A stretch of 64,000 nucleotides of DNA from positions 3,320,501-3,384,500 of the forward strand of contig CM075780.1 of NCBI GenBank assembly GCA_037974665.1, written 5' to 3'. The position numbers were made by a program, and so were the translations under genes. Each line of letters opens with the position of its first letter. Position 1 is the first letter of the stretch. The notes under the pieces were generated by a model. The model saw nothing but the letters and a program-made list of their open reading frames with translations. It had not been told where the DNA came from and searched no databases. Shown piece after piece: positions 11,002-22,244 of the stretch. Origin of the DNA: Ehretia macrophylla. Lineage: Eukaryota > Streptophyta > Magnoliopsida > Boraginales > Ehretiaceae.

Positions 11002-11559
11002 CTTTTCAATTGTTTTTCCCCTGGTTAGGGTTGCCAAGATACTTTATCCACCAAATCTCTATTACTGAATCCCACGGAACATTGGGCAAGATAACTTCGC
11101 TTTACGTAGAGGCTAGGCCCGAAAACTGAGGGCGTAGGGTTTGTGACTAGGTCTCCGTTGCTCTGGTGCCTATAACTTTTGATCGGTAAGGAGTTACGCA
11201 GCGCACATCATACCGTTGTAAAGCTCTCTGAGAGCTCTACGACGAGTGCAGCCAGCTTGCTCGCAGTGCCAATTTTTGGAGCCCAAAATCGAACGTTTTC
11301 ATCACTTTTAAGACACTTTTCTTCTTTTGCGATGTTTTTACATCCCGGATCATACGTCGTGAACTATTAAACGGACGACAACTTGACTCACGGGACATCA
11401 GAGTGCCCTACAACGTGTCGATATCACGTCTTGCAAGGATGTTGCGTTGTTGAAGCGGATGGGTTATCGTTAAGCCCATTGGGCCTTTTGAATTGGCCAT
11501 CTCTCTAGGCTGGGACTGTGAATAGTTAACACATAAAGGAATTGTGCCCTCAACATGAC

Positions 11560-11678
11560 GGGTGTGATCATACCAGCACTAATGCATCGGATCCCATCAG
11601 AACTCCGAAGTTAAGCGTGCTTGGGCGAGAGTAGTACTAGGATGGGTGACCCTCTGGGAAGTCCTCGTGTTAAACCCC
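11560..11678 (+). rRNA. 5S rRNA: 5S ribosomal RNA gene, 3' stem changed
   Basis: Identical over 119 nt to 3904 (C6T, C28T, C94T, G113A, C114A), including the TTAAACCCC end. TAAA class. Confidence 0.95.
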
Positions 11679-12235
11679 CTTTTCAATTTTTTTTGCCCTG
11701 GTTAGGGTTGCCAAGATACTTTATCCACAAATCTCTATTACTGAATCCCACAGAACATTGGGCAAGACAACTTCGCTTCACGAAGAGGCTGGGCCCGCAA
11801 ACCAAGGGCGTAGGTTTTGTGACCAGGTCTCCGTCGCTCCGGTGCCCATAACTTTTGATCTGTAAAGAGTTACGCGGCGCACAGCATACCGTTACAAAGC
11901 TCTCTGAGAGCTCTACGACTGAGGCAGCCAGCTTGCTCGCTGTGCCTGTTTTTGGAGCCCAAAATCGAACGTTTTCATATGTTTCAGGCCACTTTTCTTC
12001 TTTTGCTCTATTTTTTCGTCCCGGATCGTACGTCGTGAACTGTTAAAAGGACGACAACCTAACTCGTGGGACATCAGAGGGCCCTACATAGTGTCGATCT
12101 CACGTCTTGCGAGGATGCTGCGATGTTGAAGTGGATGGGTTGTCGTTAAGCCCATTGGGCCTTTTCAATGGGCCATCTCTCTAGGCTGGGACTGTGAACC
12201 ATTAACACATATAGGAATTGTGCCCTCAACATGAC

Positions 12236-12354
12236 AGGTGTGATTATACCAGTACTAATGCACCGGATCCCATCAGAACTCCGAAGTTAAGTGTGCTTGG
12301 GCAAGAGTAGTACTAGGATGGGTGACCCCCTGGGAAGTCCTCGTGTTACACCCC
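12236..12354 (+). rRNA. 5S rRNA: 5S ribosomal RNA gene
   Basis: 119 nt with G1A, C6T, C10T, C18T, C57T, G68A and G113A. All are G-to-A or C-to-T transitions, three of them at CpG sites. TATA class. Confidence 0.94.
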
Positions 12355-12910
12355 CTTTTCAATTTTTTTTGCCCTAGTTAGGGTTGCCAAGATACTTTAT
12401 CAACCAAATCTCTATTACTGAATCCCATGTAACTTTGGACAAGACAACTTCGCTTCACGTAGAGGTTGGGCCAGCAAACCGAGGGCGTAGGGTTTGTGAC
12501 CAGGTCTCCGTCGCTCCAGTGCCCATAACTTTTGATCCGTAAGTAGTTACGCGACGCACAACATACCGTTATAAAGCTCTCTGAGAGCTCTATGACGGGG
12601 GCAGCCAGCTTGCTTCCTGTGCCCATTTTTCGAGCCCAAAATCAAACGTTTTCATCAGTTTCAGGCCACTTTCTTCTTTTTCTCTGTTTTTCCGTCCCGG
12701 ATCGTACGTCGTGAACTGTTAAAAGGACGACAACCTAACTCGTGGGTCATCAGAGGGACCTACAACGTGTCGATATCACGTCTTGCGAGGATGCTACGTT
12801 GTTGAAGTGGATGAGTTGTCGTTAAGCCCATTGGGCCTTTTGAATGGGCCATCTCTCTAGGCTGGGACTGTGAACCGTTAACACATATAGGATTGTGCCC
12901 TCAACATGAC

Positions 12911-13029
12911 GGGTGCGATTATACTAGTACTAATGCACTGGATCCCATCAGAACTCCGAAGTTAAGTGTGCTTGGGCGAGAGTAGTACTAGGATGGGTGA
13001 CCCCCTGGGAAGTCCTCGTGTTAAACCCC
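12911..13029 (+). rRNA. 5S rRNA: 5S ribosomal RNA gene, 3' stem changed
   Basis: 119 nt with C10T, C15T, C18T, C29T, C57T, G113A and C114A. It shares C10T, C18T and C57T with its left neighbour. The leader has lost one base between the TATA-like element and the start, so its spacing is 1 bp short. Confidence 0.93.
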
Positions 13030-13587
13030 CATTTCAATTTTTTTTGCCCTGGTTAGGGTTGCCAAGATACTTTATCCACCAAATCTCTATTACTGAATCC
13101 CACGGAACATTGGGCAAGACAACTTCGCTTCACGTAGAGGCTGGGCCCACAAACCGAGGGCGTAGGGTTTGTGACCAGGTCTCCGTTGCTCCGGTGCCTA
13201 TAACTTTTGATGCGTAAGGAGTTATGCGGTACATAGCATACCGTTGCAAAGCTATCTGAGAGCTCTACTACGAGGGCAGTTAGCTTGCTGGCTGTGCCTG
13301 TTTTTGGATCCCAAAATCGAACATTTTCATCAGTTTCAGGCCACTTTTCTACATTTGCTCTGTTTTTTCATCCCGGATCGTACGTTGTGAACTGTTAACA
13401 GGACGACAACCTGACTCGCGGGACATTAGAGGGCCCTACAACGTGTTGATATCACGTATTGCAAGGATACTCCGTTGTTGAAGCGGATGGGTTGTCGTTA
13501 AGCCCATTAGGCCTTTTGAATGGGCCATCTCTCTAGGTTGGGATAGTGAACCGTTAACACATATGGGAATTGTGCCCTCAACATGAC

Positions 13588-13651
13588 GGGTGCTTGGGCG
13601 AGTGTAGTACTAGGATGGGAGACCCCCTGGGAAGTCCTCGTGTTGCACCCC
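13588..13651 (+). pseudogene. 5S rRNA pseudogene, internal 55-nt deletion
   Basis: GGGTGC is followed directly by TTGGGCGAG, so positions 7-61 are missing, including most of box A. The junction shares GTGC, present at both ends of the lost piece. The remainder has A71T and T88A. Leader ACATATGGG. Confidence 0.95.
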
Positions 13652-14209
13652 GTTTTCAATTTTTTTTGCCCAAATTAGGGTTGCCAAGATACTTTATCCA
13701 CCAAATCTCTATTACCGAATCCCACGGAACATTGGGCAAGACAACATCGCTTCACGAAGAGGCTGGGCTCGCAAACTGAGGGCGTAGGGTTTGTGACCAA
13801 GTCTCCGTCGCTCCGGTGCCCATAACTTTTCATCCGTAAAAAGTTACGCGGCGCACAGCATACCGTTGCAAACCTCTCTGAGAGCTCTAAGACGAGGGCA
13901 GCCATCTTGCTCGCTGTGCCCATTTTTGGAGCCCCAAATCGAACGTTTTCATCAGTTTCAGTCCACTTTTCAACTTTTGCTCTGTTTTTCGGTCCCGAAT
14001 TGTACGTCGTGAACTGTTAAAAGTACGACAACCTGACTCGCGGGATATCAGGGTGCCCTACAACGTGTCGATATCACGTCTGGCGAGGATGCTGCATTGT
14101 TGAAGAGGATGGGTTGTCGTTTAGCTCATTGGGCCTTTTGAATGTGCCATCTCTCTAGGCTGGGATAGTGAACCGTTAACACATATGGGAATTGTGCCCT
14201 CAACATGAC

Positions 14210-14328
14210 GGGTGCGATCATACCAACACTAATGCACCGGATCCCATCAGAACTTCGAAGTTAAGCGTGCTTGGGCGAGAGTAGTACTAGGATGGGTGAC
14301 CCCCTGTGAAGTCCTCGTGTTGCAACCC
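14210..14328 (+). rRNA. 5S rRNA: 5S ribosomal RNA gene
   Basis: 119 nt with G17A, C46T, G98T and C116A. Leader ACATATGGG, as in the pseudogene at 13588. Last plus-strand gene before the inversion. Confidence 0.95.
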
Positions 14329-14555
14329 CTTTTCAATTTTTTTTGCCCTGGTTAGGGTTGCCAAGATACTTTATCCACCAAATCTCTATTACTGAATCCC
14401 ACGGAACATTGGACAATACAACTTCGCTTCACGTAGAGGCTGGGCCCGTAAATCGAGGGCATAGGGTTTGTGACCAAGTCTTCGTCGCTCCGGTTTCCAT
14501 AAATTTTGAACCGTAAGGAGTTAAACGGCGCACAGTATACCGTTGCAAAGCCCTC

Positions 14556-14558
14556 TGA
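14556..14558. other. Left inversion breakpoint
   Basis: The plus-strand spacer stops at GCAAAGCCCTCTGA and the sequence continues as the reverse complement of another spacer segment (TATTGACACATTG). TGA fits both sides. The piece expected next on the plus strand sits at the far end of the inverted block (22247), missing only about 4 bp. Confidence 0.9.
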
Positions 14559-14980
14559 TATTGACACATTGTAGTGCTCTCTGATTTACCGCGAGTCAGG
14601 TTGTCGTCCTTTTAACAGTTCAAGACGTACTATCCGGGACAGAAAAACAGAGCAAAAGAAGAAAAGTTGCTTGAAATTTATGAAAACGTTCGATTTTGGT
14701 CTCCCAAAACTGGCACAGCGTGCAAATTGGCTAACCCCATCGTAGAGCTCTCAGAGAGCTTTGCAATGGTATGCTGTGCGCCACGTAACTCCTTACGGAT
14801 CAAAATTTATGGGCACTGAAGCGACGGAGACCTGGTCACAAAACCTACGCCCTCGGTTTGCGAGCCCAGCCTCTATGTGAAGCGATGTTGTCTTGCCCAA
14901 ATCTCCGTGGGATTCCGTAATAGAGATTTGGTGGATAAAGTATCTTGGCAACCCTAACCAGGGCAAAAAAAATTGAAAAG

Positions 14981-15099
14981 GGGGTGCAACACGAGAACTT
15001 CCCAGGGGGTCACCCATCTTAGTACTACTCTCGCCCAAGCACGCCTAACTTCTGAGTTCTGATGGGATCCGGTGCATTAGTGCTGGTATGATCGCACCC
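14981..15099 (-). rRNA. 5S rRNA: 5S ribosomal RNA gene
   Basis: 119 nt with C47A, A55G, G81A and C104T. TATA class, C at -1. Confidence 0.95.
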
Positions 15100-15365
15100 G
15101 TCATGTTGAGGGCACAGTTCCTATATGTGTTAACGGTTCACAGTCCCAGCCTAGAGAGATGGCCCAATCAAAAGGCCCAATGGGCTTAACGACAACCTAT
15201 CCACTTCAACAACGCAACATCCTCGCAAGACGTGATATCGACACGTTGTAGGGCCCTATGATGTCCCGCGAGTCAGGTTGTCGTCCTTTTAACAGTTCAC
15301 GACGTACGATCCGGGATGAAAAAACATTGCAAAAGAAGAAAAGTGGCCTAAAACTGATGAAAACG

Positions 15366-15405
15366 TCCGATTTTGGGGTCAAAAATTCGATTTTGGGGTC
15401 AAAAA
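15366..15405 (-). repeat. 20-bp tandem duplication in a 5S spacer
   Basis: Two 20-bp units, differing at one base, cover the CGATTTTGGGGTC motif. The duplicated sister monomer near 18130 has a single unit, and gene spacing here is 696 instead of 676 bp, so the duplication is younger than the four-monomer duplication. Confidence 0.9.
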
Positions 15406-15676
15406 ATAGGCACAGCGAGCAAGATGGCTTCCCCCGTCGTAGAGCTCTCAGAGAGCTTTGTAACGGTACGCTGTGTGCCGCGTAACTCCTTACTGATCAA
15501 AAGTTATGGGCACCGGAGCGACGGAGACCTGGTCACAAACCCTACGCCCTCGGTTTGCGATCCCAGCCTCTATGTGAAGCAACGTTGTCTTGCCCAATCT
15601 CCGTGGGATTCAGTAATAGAGATTTGGTGGATAAAGTATCTTGGCAACCCTAACTAGGGCAAAAAAAATTGAAAAG

Positions 15677-15794
15677 GGGGTGCAACACGAGGACTTCCCA
15701 GTGGGTCAGCCATCTTAATACTACTCTCGCCAAGAACGCTTAACTTCCGAGTTCTGATGGGATCCGGTGCATTAGTGCTGGTATGATCGCACCA
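15677..15794 (-). rRNA. 5S rRNA: 5S ribosomal RNA gene, 1-nt deletion
   Basis: 118 nt: one G is lost from the GGG at 64-66, at the box A edge. Also G1T, C47G, G60T, C78T, G81A, G87C and C94A. Box C is changed at several places, so it is probably not a good gene. TATA class. Confidence 0.92.
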
Positions 15795-16353
15795 GTCATG
15801 TTGAGGGCACAATTTCTATATGTGTTAACGGTTCACAGTCCCAGCCTAGAGAGAGGGCCCATTCAAAAGGCCCAATGGTCTTAACGACAACCTATCCACT
15901 TCAACAACGGAACATCCTCGCAAGACGTGATATCGACATGTTGTAAGGCCCTCTGATGTCCCGCGAGTCAGGTTATCGTCCTTTTAACAGTTCACGACGT
16001 ACAATCCGGGACGAAAAAACATTGTAAAAGAAGAAAAGTGGCCTAAAACTGATTAAAACGTTCAATTTTTGGGGTCAAAAAATGGGCGCAGCGAGCAGGA
16101 TGGCTTCCCCCGTCGTAGAGATCTAAGATAGCTTTGTAACGGTATGCTGTGCGCCGCGTAACTCCTTACGGATCAAAAGTTATGGGCACCAGAGCGACGG
16201 AGACCTGGTCACAAACCCTACGCCCTCGGTTTGCGAGACCAGCCTCTACGTGAAGCGATGATGTCTTGCCCAATGTTCCGTGGGATTCAGTAATAGAGAT
16301 TTGGTGGATAAAGTACCTTGGCAACCCTAACCAGGGCAAAAAAAATTGAAAAG

Positions 16354-16472
16354 GGGGTGCAACACGAGAACTTCCCAGGGGCTCACCCATCTTAGTACTA
16401 CTCTCGCCCAAGCACGCTTAACTTCCGAGTTCTGATGGGATCCGGTGCATTAGTGCTGCTATGATCGCACCC
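16354..16472 (-). rRNA. 5S rRNA: 5S ribosomal RNA gene
   Basis: 119 nt with C14G, C47G, G81A, C91G and C104T. TATA class; leader reads GTTGACACATATAGG on the gene strand. Confidence 0.95.
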
Positions 16473-17029
16473 GTCATGTTGAGGGCACAATTCCTATATG
16501 TGTCAACGGTTCACAGTCCCAGCCTAGAGAGATGGCCCATTCAAAAGGCCCAATGGGCTTAACGACAATCTATCCGGTTCAACAATGCAGCATCCTCGCA
16601 AGATGTGATATTGACACATTGTAGGGCTCTCTGATGTCCCACGAGTCAGGTTGTTGTCCTTTTAACAGTTCACGACGTATGATCCGGGATGGTAAAACAG
16701 AGCAAAAGAAGAAAAGTTGCCTGAAACTGATGAAACGTTCGATTTTGGGCTCCAAAAACTTGCACAACGTGCAAACTGGCTGCCCTATTCGTAGAGCTCT
16801 CAGAGAGCTTTGCAATGGTATGCTGTGCGCCGCATAACTCCATACGGATCAAAAGTTATGGGCACCGGAGCGACGGAGAACTGGTGATAAACCCTACGCC
16901 CTCGGTTTGCGAGCCCAGTCTCTACGTGAAGCGATGTTGTCTTGCCCAATGTTCCGTGGGATTCGGTAATAGAGATTTGGTGGATAAAGTATTTTGGCAA
17001 CCATAACCAGGGCAAAAAAAATTGAAAAG

Positions 17030-17148
17030 GGGGTGCAACAAGAAGACTTCCCAGGGGGTCACCCATCTTAATACTACTCTCGCCCAAGCACGCTTAACTT
17101 CAGAGTTCTGATGGGATCCGGTGCATTAGTGCTGGTATGATCGCACCC
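17030..17148 (-). rRNA. 5S rRNA: 5S ribosomal RNA gene
   Basis: 119 nt with C47T, C78T, G81A, C105T and G108T. TATA class. Confidence 0.95.
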
Positions 17149-17533
17149 GTCATGTTGATGGCACAATTCCTATATGTGTCAACGGTTCACAGTCCCAGCC
17201 TAGAGAGATGGCCCATTCAAAAGGCCCAATGGGCTTAACGACAATCCATCTGCTTCAACAACGCAGCATCCTTGCAAGTCGTGATATTGACACATTGTAG
17301 TGCTCTCTGATGTCCCGCGAGTCAGGTTGTCGTCCTTTTAACAGTTCACGACGTACTATCCGGGACAGAAAAATAGAGCAAAAGAAGAAAAGTTGCCTGA
17401 AACTGATGAAAACGTTCGATTTTGGGCTCCAAAAACTGGCACAGCGTGCAAACTGGCTACCCCAATCGTAGAGCTCTCAGAGAGCTTTGCAATGGTATGC
17501 TGTGCGCCGCGTAACTCCTTACGGATCAAAATT

Positions 17534-17609
17534 TATGGGCACCGAAGCGACGGAGACCTGGTCACAAAACCTATGGGCACCGAAGCGACGGAGACCTGGT
17601 CACAAAACC
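17534..17609 (-). repeat. 38-bp tandem duplication in a 5S spacer
   Basis: Two perfect 38-bp units, 17534-17571 and 17572-17609. Gene spacing 17030 to 17745 is 715 bp instead of 677, explained exactly by this extra unit. Neither 14826 nor the other monomers have it. Confidence 0.95.
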
Positions 17610-17744
17610 TACGCCCTCGGTTTGTGAGTCCAGCCTTTATGTGAAGCGATGTTGTCTTGCCCAAATCTCCGTGGGATTCAGTAATAGAGATTTGGTGGAT
17701 AAATTATCTTGGCAACCCTAACCAGGGCAAAAAAAATTGAAAAG

Positions 17745-17863
17745 GGGGTGCAACACGACGACTTCCCAGGGGGTCACCCATCTTAGTACTACTCTCGCCC
17801 AAGCACGCTTAACTTCCGAGTTCTGATGGGATCCTGTGCATTAGTGCTGGTATGATCGTACCC
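17745..17863 (-). rRNA. 5S rRNA: 5S ribosomal RNA gene
   Basis: 119 nt with G5A, C29A, C47G, G81A and C105G. TATA class. Confidence 0.95.
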
Positions 17864-18420
17864 ATCATGTTGAGGGCACAATTCCTATATGTGTTAACGG
17901 TTCACAGTCTCAGCCTAGAGAAATGGCCCATTCAAAAGGCCCAATGGGCTTAACGACAACCTATCCACTTCAACAACGCAACATCCTCGCAAGACGTGAT
18001 ATCAACACGTTGTAGGGCCCTCTGATGTCCCGCGAGTCAGGTTGTTGTCCTTTTAACAGTTCACAACGTAAGATCCGAGATGAAAAAACATTGCAAAAGA
18101 AGAAAAGTGGCCTAAAACTGATGAAAACGTTCGATTTTGGGGTCAAAAAATAGGCACAGTGAGCAAGAAGGCTTCCCCCGCCGTAGAGCTCTCAGAGAGC
18201 TTTGTAACGGTATGCTGTGCGCCATGTAACTCCTTACTGATCAAAAGTTATGGGAACCGGAGCGACGGAGACCTGGTCACAAACGCTACGCCCTCGGTTT
18301 GCGAGCCCAGCCTCTATGTGAAGCAACGTTGTCTTGCCCAATCTTCGTGGGATTCAGTAATAGAGATTTGGTGGATAAAGTATCTTGGCAACCCTAAACA
18401 GGGCAAAAAAAATTGAAAAG

Positions 18421-18538
18421 GGGGTGCAACACGAGGACTTCCCATGGGGTCACCCATCTTAGTACTACTCTCGCCAAGCACGCTTACCTTCCGAGTTCTG
18501 ATGGGATCCGGTGCATTAGTGCTGGTATGATCGCACCC
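18421..18538 (-). rRNA. 5S rRNA: 5S ribosomal RNA gene, 1-nt deletion
   Basis: 118 nt: same lost G at 64-66 as its duplicate 15677. Also C47G, T52G, G81A and C95A. TATA class. Confidence 0.93.
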
Positions 18539-19096
18539 GTCATGTTGAGGGCACAATTCCTATATGTGTTAACGGTTCACAGTCTCAGCCTAGAGAGATG
18601 GCCCATTGAAAAGCCCCAATGGGCTTAACGACAACCTATCCACTTCAACAATGCAACATCCTCGCAAGACGTGATATCGACATGTTGTAGGGCCCTCTGA
18701 TGTCCCGCGAGTCAGGTTGTCATCCTTTTAACAGTTCACAACGTACGATCCGTGACGAAAAAACATTGCAACAGAAGAAAAGTGGCCTGAAACTGATGAA
18801 AACGTTCAATTTTGGTATCAAAAAATGGGCACAGCAAGAAAGATGGCTTCCCCCGTCGTAGAGATCTCAGAGAGCTTTGTAACGGTATGCTGTGCGCCGC
18901 GTAACTCCTTACGGATCAAAAGTTATGGGCACCGGAGCGACAAAGACCTGGTTACAAACCCTACGCCCTCGGTTTGCGAGCCCAGCCTCTACGTGAAGCG
19001 ATGATGTCTTGCCCAATGTTCCGTGGGATTCGGTAATAGAGATTTGGTGGATAAAGTATCTTGGCAACCCTAACCATGGCTAAAAAAATTGAAAAG

Positions 19097-19215
19097 GGGG
19101 TGCAACACGAGAACTTCCCAAGGGGTCACCCATCTTAGTACTACTCTCGCCCAAGCACGCTTAACTTCCGAGTTCTGATGGGATCCGGTCCATTAGTGCT
19201 GCTATGATCGCACCC
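19097..19215 (-). rRNA. 5S rRNA: 5S ribosomal RNA gene
   Basis: 119 nt with C14G, C26G, C47G, G81A, C95T and C104T; duplicate of 16354. TATA class. Confidence 0.95.
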
Positions 19216-19773
19216 GTCATGTTGAGGGCACAATTCCTATATGTGTCAATGGTTCACAGTCCCAGCCTAGAGAGATGGCCCATTCAAAAGGCCCAATGGG
19301 CTTAACGACAATCCATCTACTTCAACAACGCAGCATCCTCGCAAGACGTGATATTGACACATTGTAGGGCTCTTTGATGTCCCACGAGTCAGGTTGTCGT
19401 CCTTTTAACAGTTCACGACGTATGATCCGGGACAGAAAAACAGAGCAAAAGAAGAAAAGTTGCCTGAAACTGATTAAAACGTTCGATTTTAGGCACCAAA
19501 AACTTGCACAACGCGCAAACTGGCTGCCCCCTTCGTAGAGCTATCAGAGAGCTTTGCAATGGTATGCTGTGCGCCGCGTAACTCCTTACGGATCAAAAGT
19601 TATGGGCACCGGAGCGACGGAGACCTGGTCACAAACCCTACGCCCTCGGTTTGCGAGCCCAGCCTCTATGTGAAGCGATGTTGTCTTGCCCAATGCTCCG
19701 TGGGATTTAGTAATAGAGATTTGGTGGATAAAGTATCTTGGCAACCATAACCAGGGCAAAAAAAATTGAAAAT

Positions 19774-19892
19774 GGGGTACAACACGAGGACTTTCCAGGG
19801 GGTCACCTATCTTAGTACTACTCTTGCCCAAGCACACTTAACTTCCGAGTTCTGATGGGATCCGGTGCATTAGTGCTGGTATGATTGCACCC
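19774..19892 (-). rRNA. 5S rRNA: 5S ribosomal RNA gene
   Basis: 119 nt with G7A, C47G, C57T, G68A, G81A, G85A, G99A and C114T. The leader before the gene has C-to-T-type changes too (base -4 region). TATA class. Confidence 0.94.
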
Positions 19893-20450
19893 GTCTTGTT
19901 AAGGGCACAATTCCTATATGTGTTAACGGTTCACAGTCCCAGCCTAGAGAGATGGCCCATTCAAAAGGCCCAATGGGCTTAACGACAACCCATCCACTTT
20001 AACAACGCAACATCCTCGCAAGACGTGATATCGACACGTTGTAGGGCCCTCTGATGTCCCACAAGTCAGGTTGTCATCCTTTTAACAGTTCACGACGTAC
20101 GATCTGGGACGAAAAAACATTGCAAAAGAAGAAAAGTGGCCTAAAACTGATGAAAACGTTCGATTTTGGGCTCCAAAAATAGGCGAAGCGAGCAAGATGG
20201 CTTCCCCCATCGTAGAGCTCTCAGAGAGGTTTGCAACGGTATGCTGTGCACCACGTAACTCCTTACGGATCAAAAGTTATGGGCACCGGAGCGACGGAGA
20301 CCTGGTCACAAACCCTACGCCTCTGGTTTGCGAGCCCAGCCTCTACGTGAAGCGTTGTTGTCTTGCCCAATGTTCCTTGGGATTCGGTAATAGAGATTTG
20401 GTGGATAAAGTATCTTGGCAACCCTGACCAGGGCAAAAAAAATTGGAAAG

Positions 20451-20569
20451 GGGGTACAACACGAGGACTTCCCAGGGGGTCACCCATCTTAGTACTACTC
20501 TCGCCCAAGCACGCTTAACTTCCGAGTCATGATAGCATCCGGTGCATTAGTGCTGGTATGATCGCACCC
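20451..20569 (-). rRNA. 5S rRNA: 5S ribosomal RNA gene
   Basis: 119 nt with C34G, C36T, G41T, A42G, C47G, G81A and C114T. Base -1 is T. Last of the nine-gene G81A group. Confidence 0.94.
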
Positions 20570-21127
20570 ATCATGTTGGGGGCACAATTCCTATATGTGT
20601 CAACGGTTCACAGTCATAGCCTAGAGAGATGGCCCATTCAAAAGGCCCAATGGGCTTAACGACAACCCATCCACTTCAACAATGCAGCATCCTCGCAAGA
20701 CGTGATATCGACACGTTGTAGGTCCCTCTGATGTCCCGCGAGTCAGGTTGTCATCTTTTTAACAGTTCACGACGTACGATCCGGGATGGAAAAACAAAGC
20801 AAAAGAACAAAAGTGGCCTGAAATAGATGAAAACGTTCGATTTTGGGCTCCAAAAACCAGGCATAGCGAGCAATATGGCTGCCCTGTCGTAGACCTCTCA
20901 GAGAGCTTTGCAACGGTATGCTGTGCGCCGCGTAACTCCTTACTAATCAAAAGTTATGGGCACCGGAGCGACGGAGACCTGGTCACAAACCCTACGCCCT
21001 CGGTTTGCGGGCCCAGCCTCTACGTGAAGCGAAGTTGTCCTGACCAATGTTCCGTTAGATTCGGTAATAGAGATTTGGTGCATAAGGTATCTTGGCAACC
21101 CTAACTAGGGCAAAAAAAATTGAAAAG

Positions 21128-21246
21128 GGGGTGCAACAGGAGGACTTCCCAAGGGGTCACCCATCCTAGTACTACTATCGCCCAAGAATGCTTAACTTCG
21201 GAGTTCTGATGTGATCTGGTGCATTAGTGCTGGTATGATCGCACCT
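21128..21246 (-). rRNA. 5S rRNA: 5S ribosomal RNA gene
   Basis: 119 nt with G1A, G30A, C35A, G58A, G60T, G70T, C95T and G108C. It lacks G81A and the position-47 change. Leader ACATGTAGG, a one-base variant of the TATA class shared with 21805. Confidence 0.94.
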
Positions 21247-21804
21247 GTCATGTTGAGGGCACAATTCCTACATGTGTTAACGGTTCACAATCCCAGTCTA
21301 GAGAGATGGCCCATTCAAAAGGCCCAATGGGCTTAACGACAACCCATCCACTTCAACAACGCAGCATCCTCGCAAGACGTGATATCGACACGTTGTAGGG
21401 CCCTCTGATGTCCCGCGAGTCAGGTTGTCATCCTTTTAACAGTTAACGACGTATGATCCGGGACGAAAAAATAGAGCAAAAGAAGAAAAGTGGCCTGAAA
21501 CTGATGAAAACGTTCGATTTTGGGCTCCAAAAATGGGCACAACGAGCAAGCTGGCTGCCCCCGTCGTAGAGCTCTCAGAGAGTTTTCCAACGGTATGATG
21601 TGCGTCGTGTAACTCCTTACGGATCAAAAGTTATGGGCACCGGAGCGACGGAGACCTGGTCACAAACCCTACGCCCTCGGTTTGCGAGCCCAGCCTCTAC
21701 GTGAAGCGAAGTTGTCTTGCCCAATGTTCCGTGGGATTCAGTAATAGAGATTTGGTAGATAAAGTATCTTGGCAACCCTAACCAGGGCAAAAAAAATTGA
21801 AAAG

Positions 21805-21923
21805 GGGGTGCAACACGAGGACTTCCCAGGGGGTCACCCATCCTAGTACTACTCTTGCCCAAGCACGCTAAACTTCGGAGTTCTGATGGGATCCGGTGCA
21901 TTAGTGCTAGTGTGATTGCACCC
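21805..21923 (-). rRNA. 5S rRNA: 5S ribosomal RNA gene
   Basis: 119 nt with G7A, T12C, C15T, A54T and G68A. Lacks G81A. Leader ACATGTAGA. Confidence 0.95.
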
Positions 21924-22244
21924 GTCATCTTGAGGGCACAATTTCTACATGTGTTAACAGTTCACAATCCCAGCCTAGAGAGATGGCCTATTCAAAAGGC
22001 CCAATGGGCTGAACGAGAACCCATCCGCTTCAAGAATGCAGCATACTCGCAATACGTGATATCGACACGTTGTAGGGTCCTCTGATGTCCCGCAAGTCAA
22101 GTTGTTCTCCTTTTAATAGTTCACGACGTACGATCCGAGACGAAAAAACATTTTAAAAGAAGAAAAGTGACCTGAAACTGATTAAAACGTTCAATTTTGG
22201 GCTCCATAAACGGGCAAAGTGAGCAAGTTGGCTGCCCCCGTCGT

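Larger units (their letters stand above)
6094..12226 (+). repeat. Six-monomer duplication, copy 2 with insertion
   Basis: Counterpart of 2026-4570, interrupted by the 3582-bp element. Without the element and one target-site copy the period is about 4069 bp, or six monomers. Copy 1 lacks the element, so the insertion is most simply younger than the duplication. Confidence 0.88.
1..14558 (+). repeat. 5S rDNA tandem array, left plus-strand part
   Basis: Sixteen 5S gene copies (one truncated) and one gene-less monomer, spaced about 677 bp apart and read on the plus strand. The first 137 bases are the end of a spacer. The array is split by an LTR-type insertion at 6178-9759. Spacers hold no other gene: each has T-run terminators, a T/C-rich tract, two short conserved inverted repeats, a TGGGCC cluster and the upstream promoter elements. 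Confidence 0.97.
14559..20030 (-). repeat. Four-monomer duplication inside the inversion
   Basis: Gene pairs 15677/18421, 16354/19097 and 17030/19774 are 2743-2744 bp apart. Pair 14981/17745 is 2764 bp apart, the extra 20 bp being a spacer duplication at 15366. Diagnostic variants are shared: a G lost at 64-66 in 15677/18421, and C14G plus C104T in 16354/19097. Confidence 0.88.
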
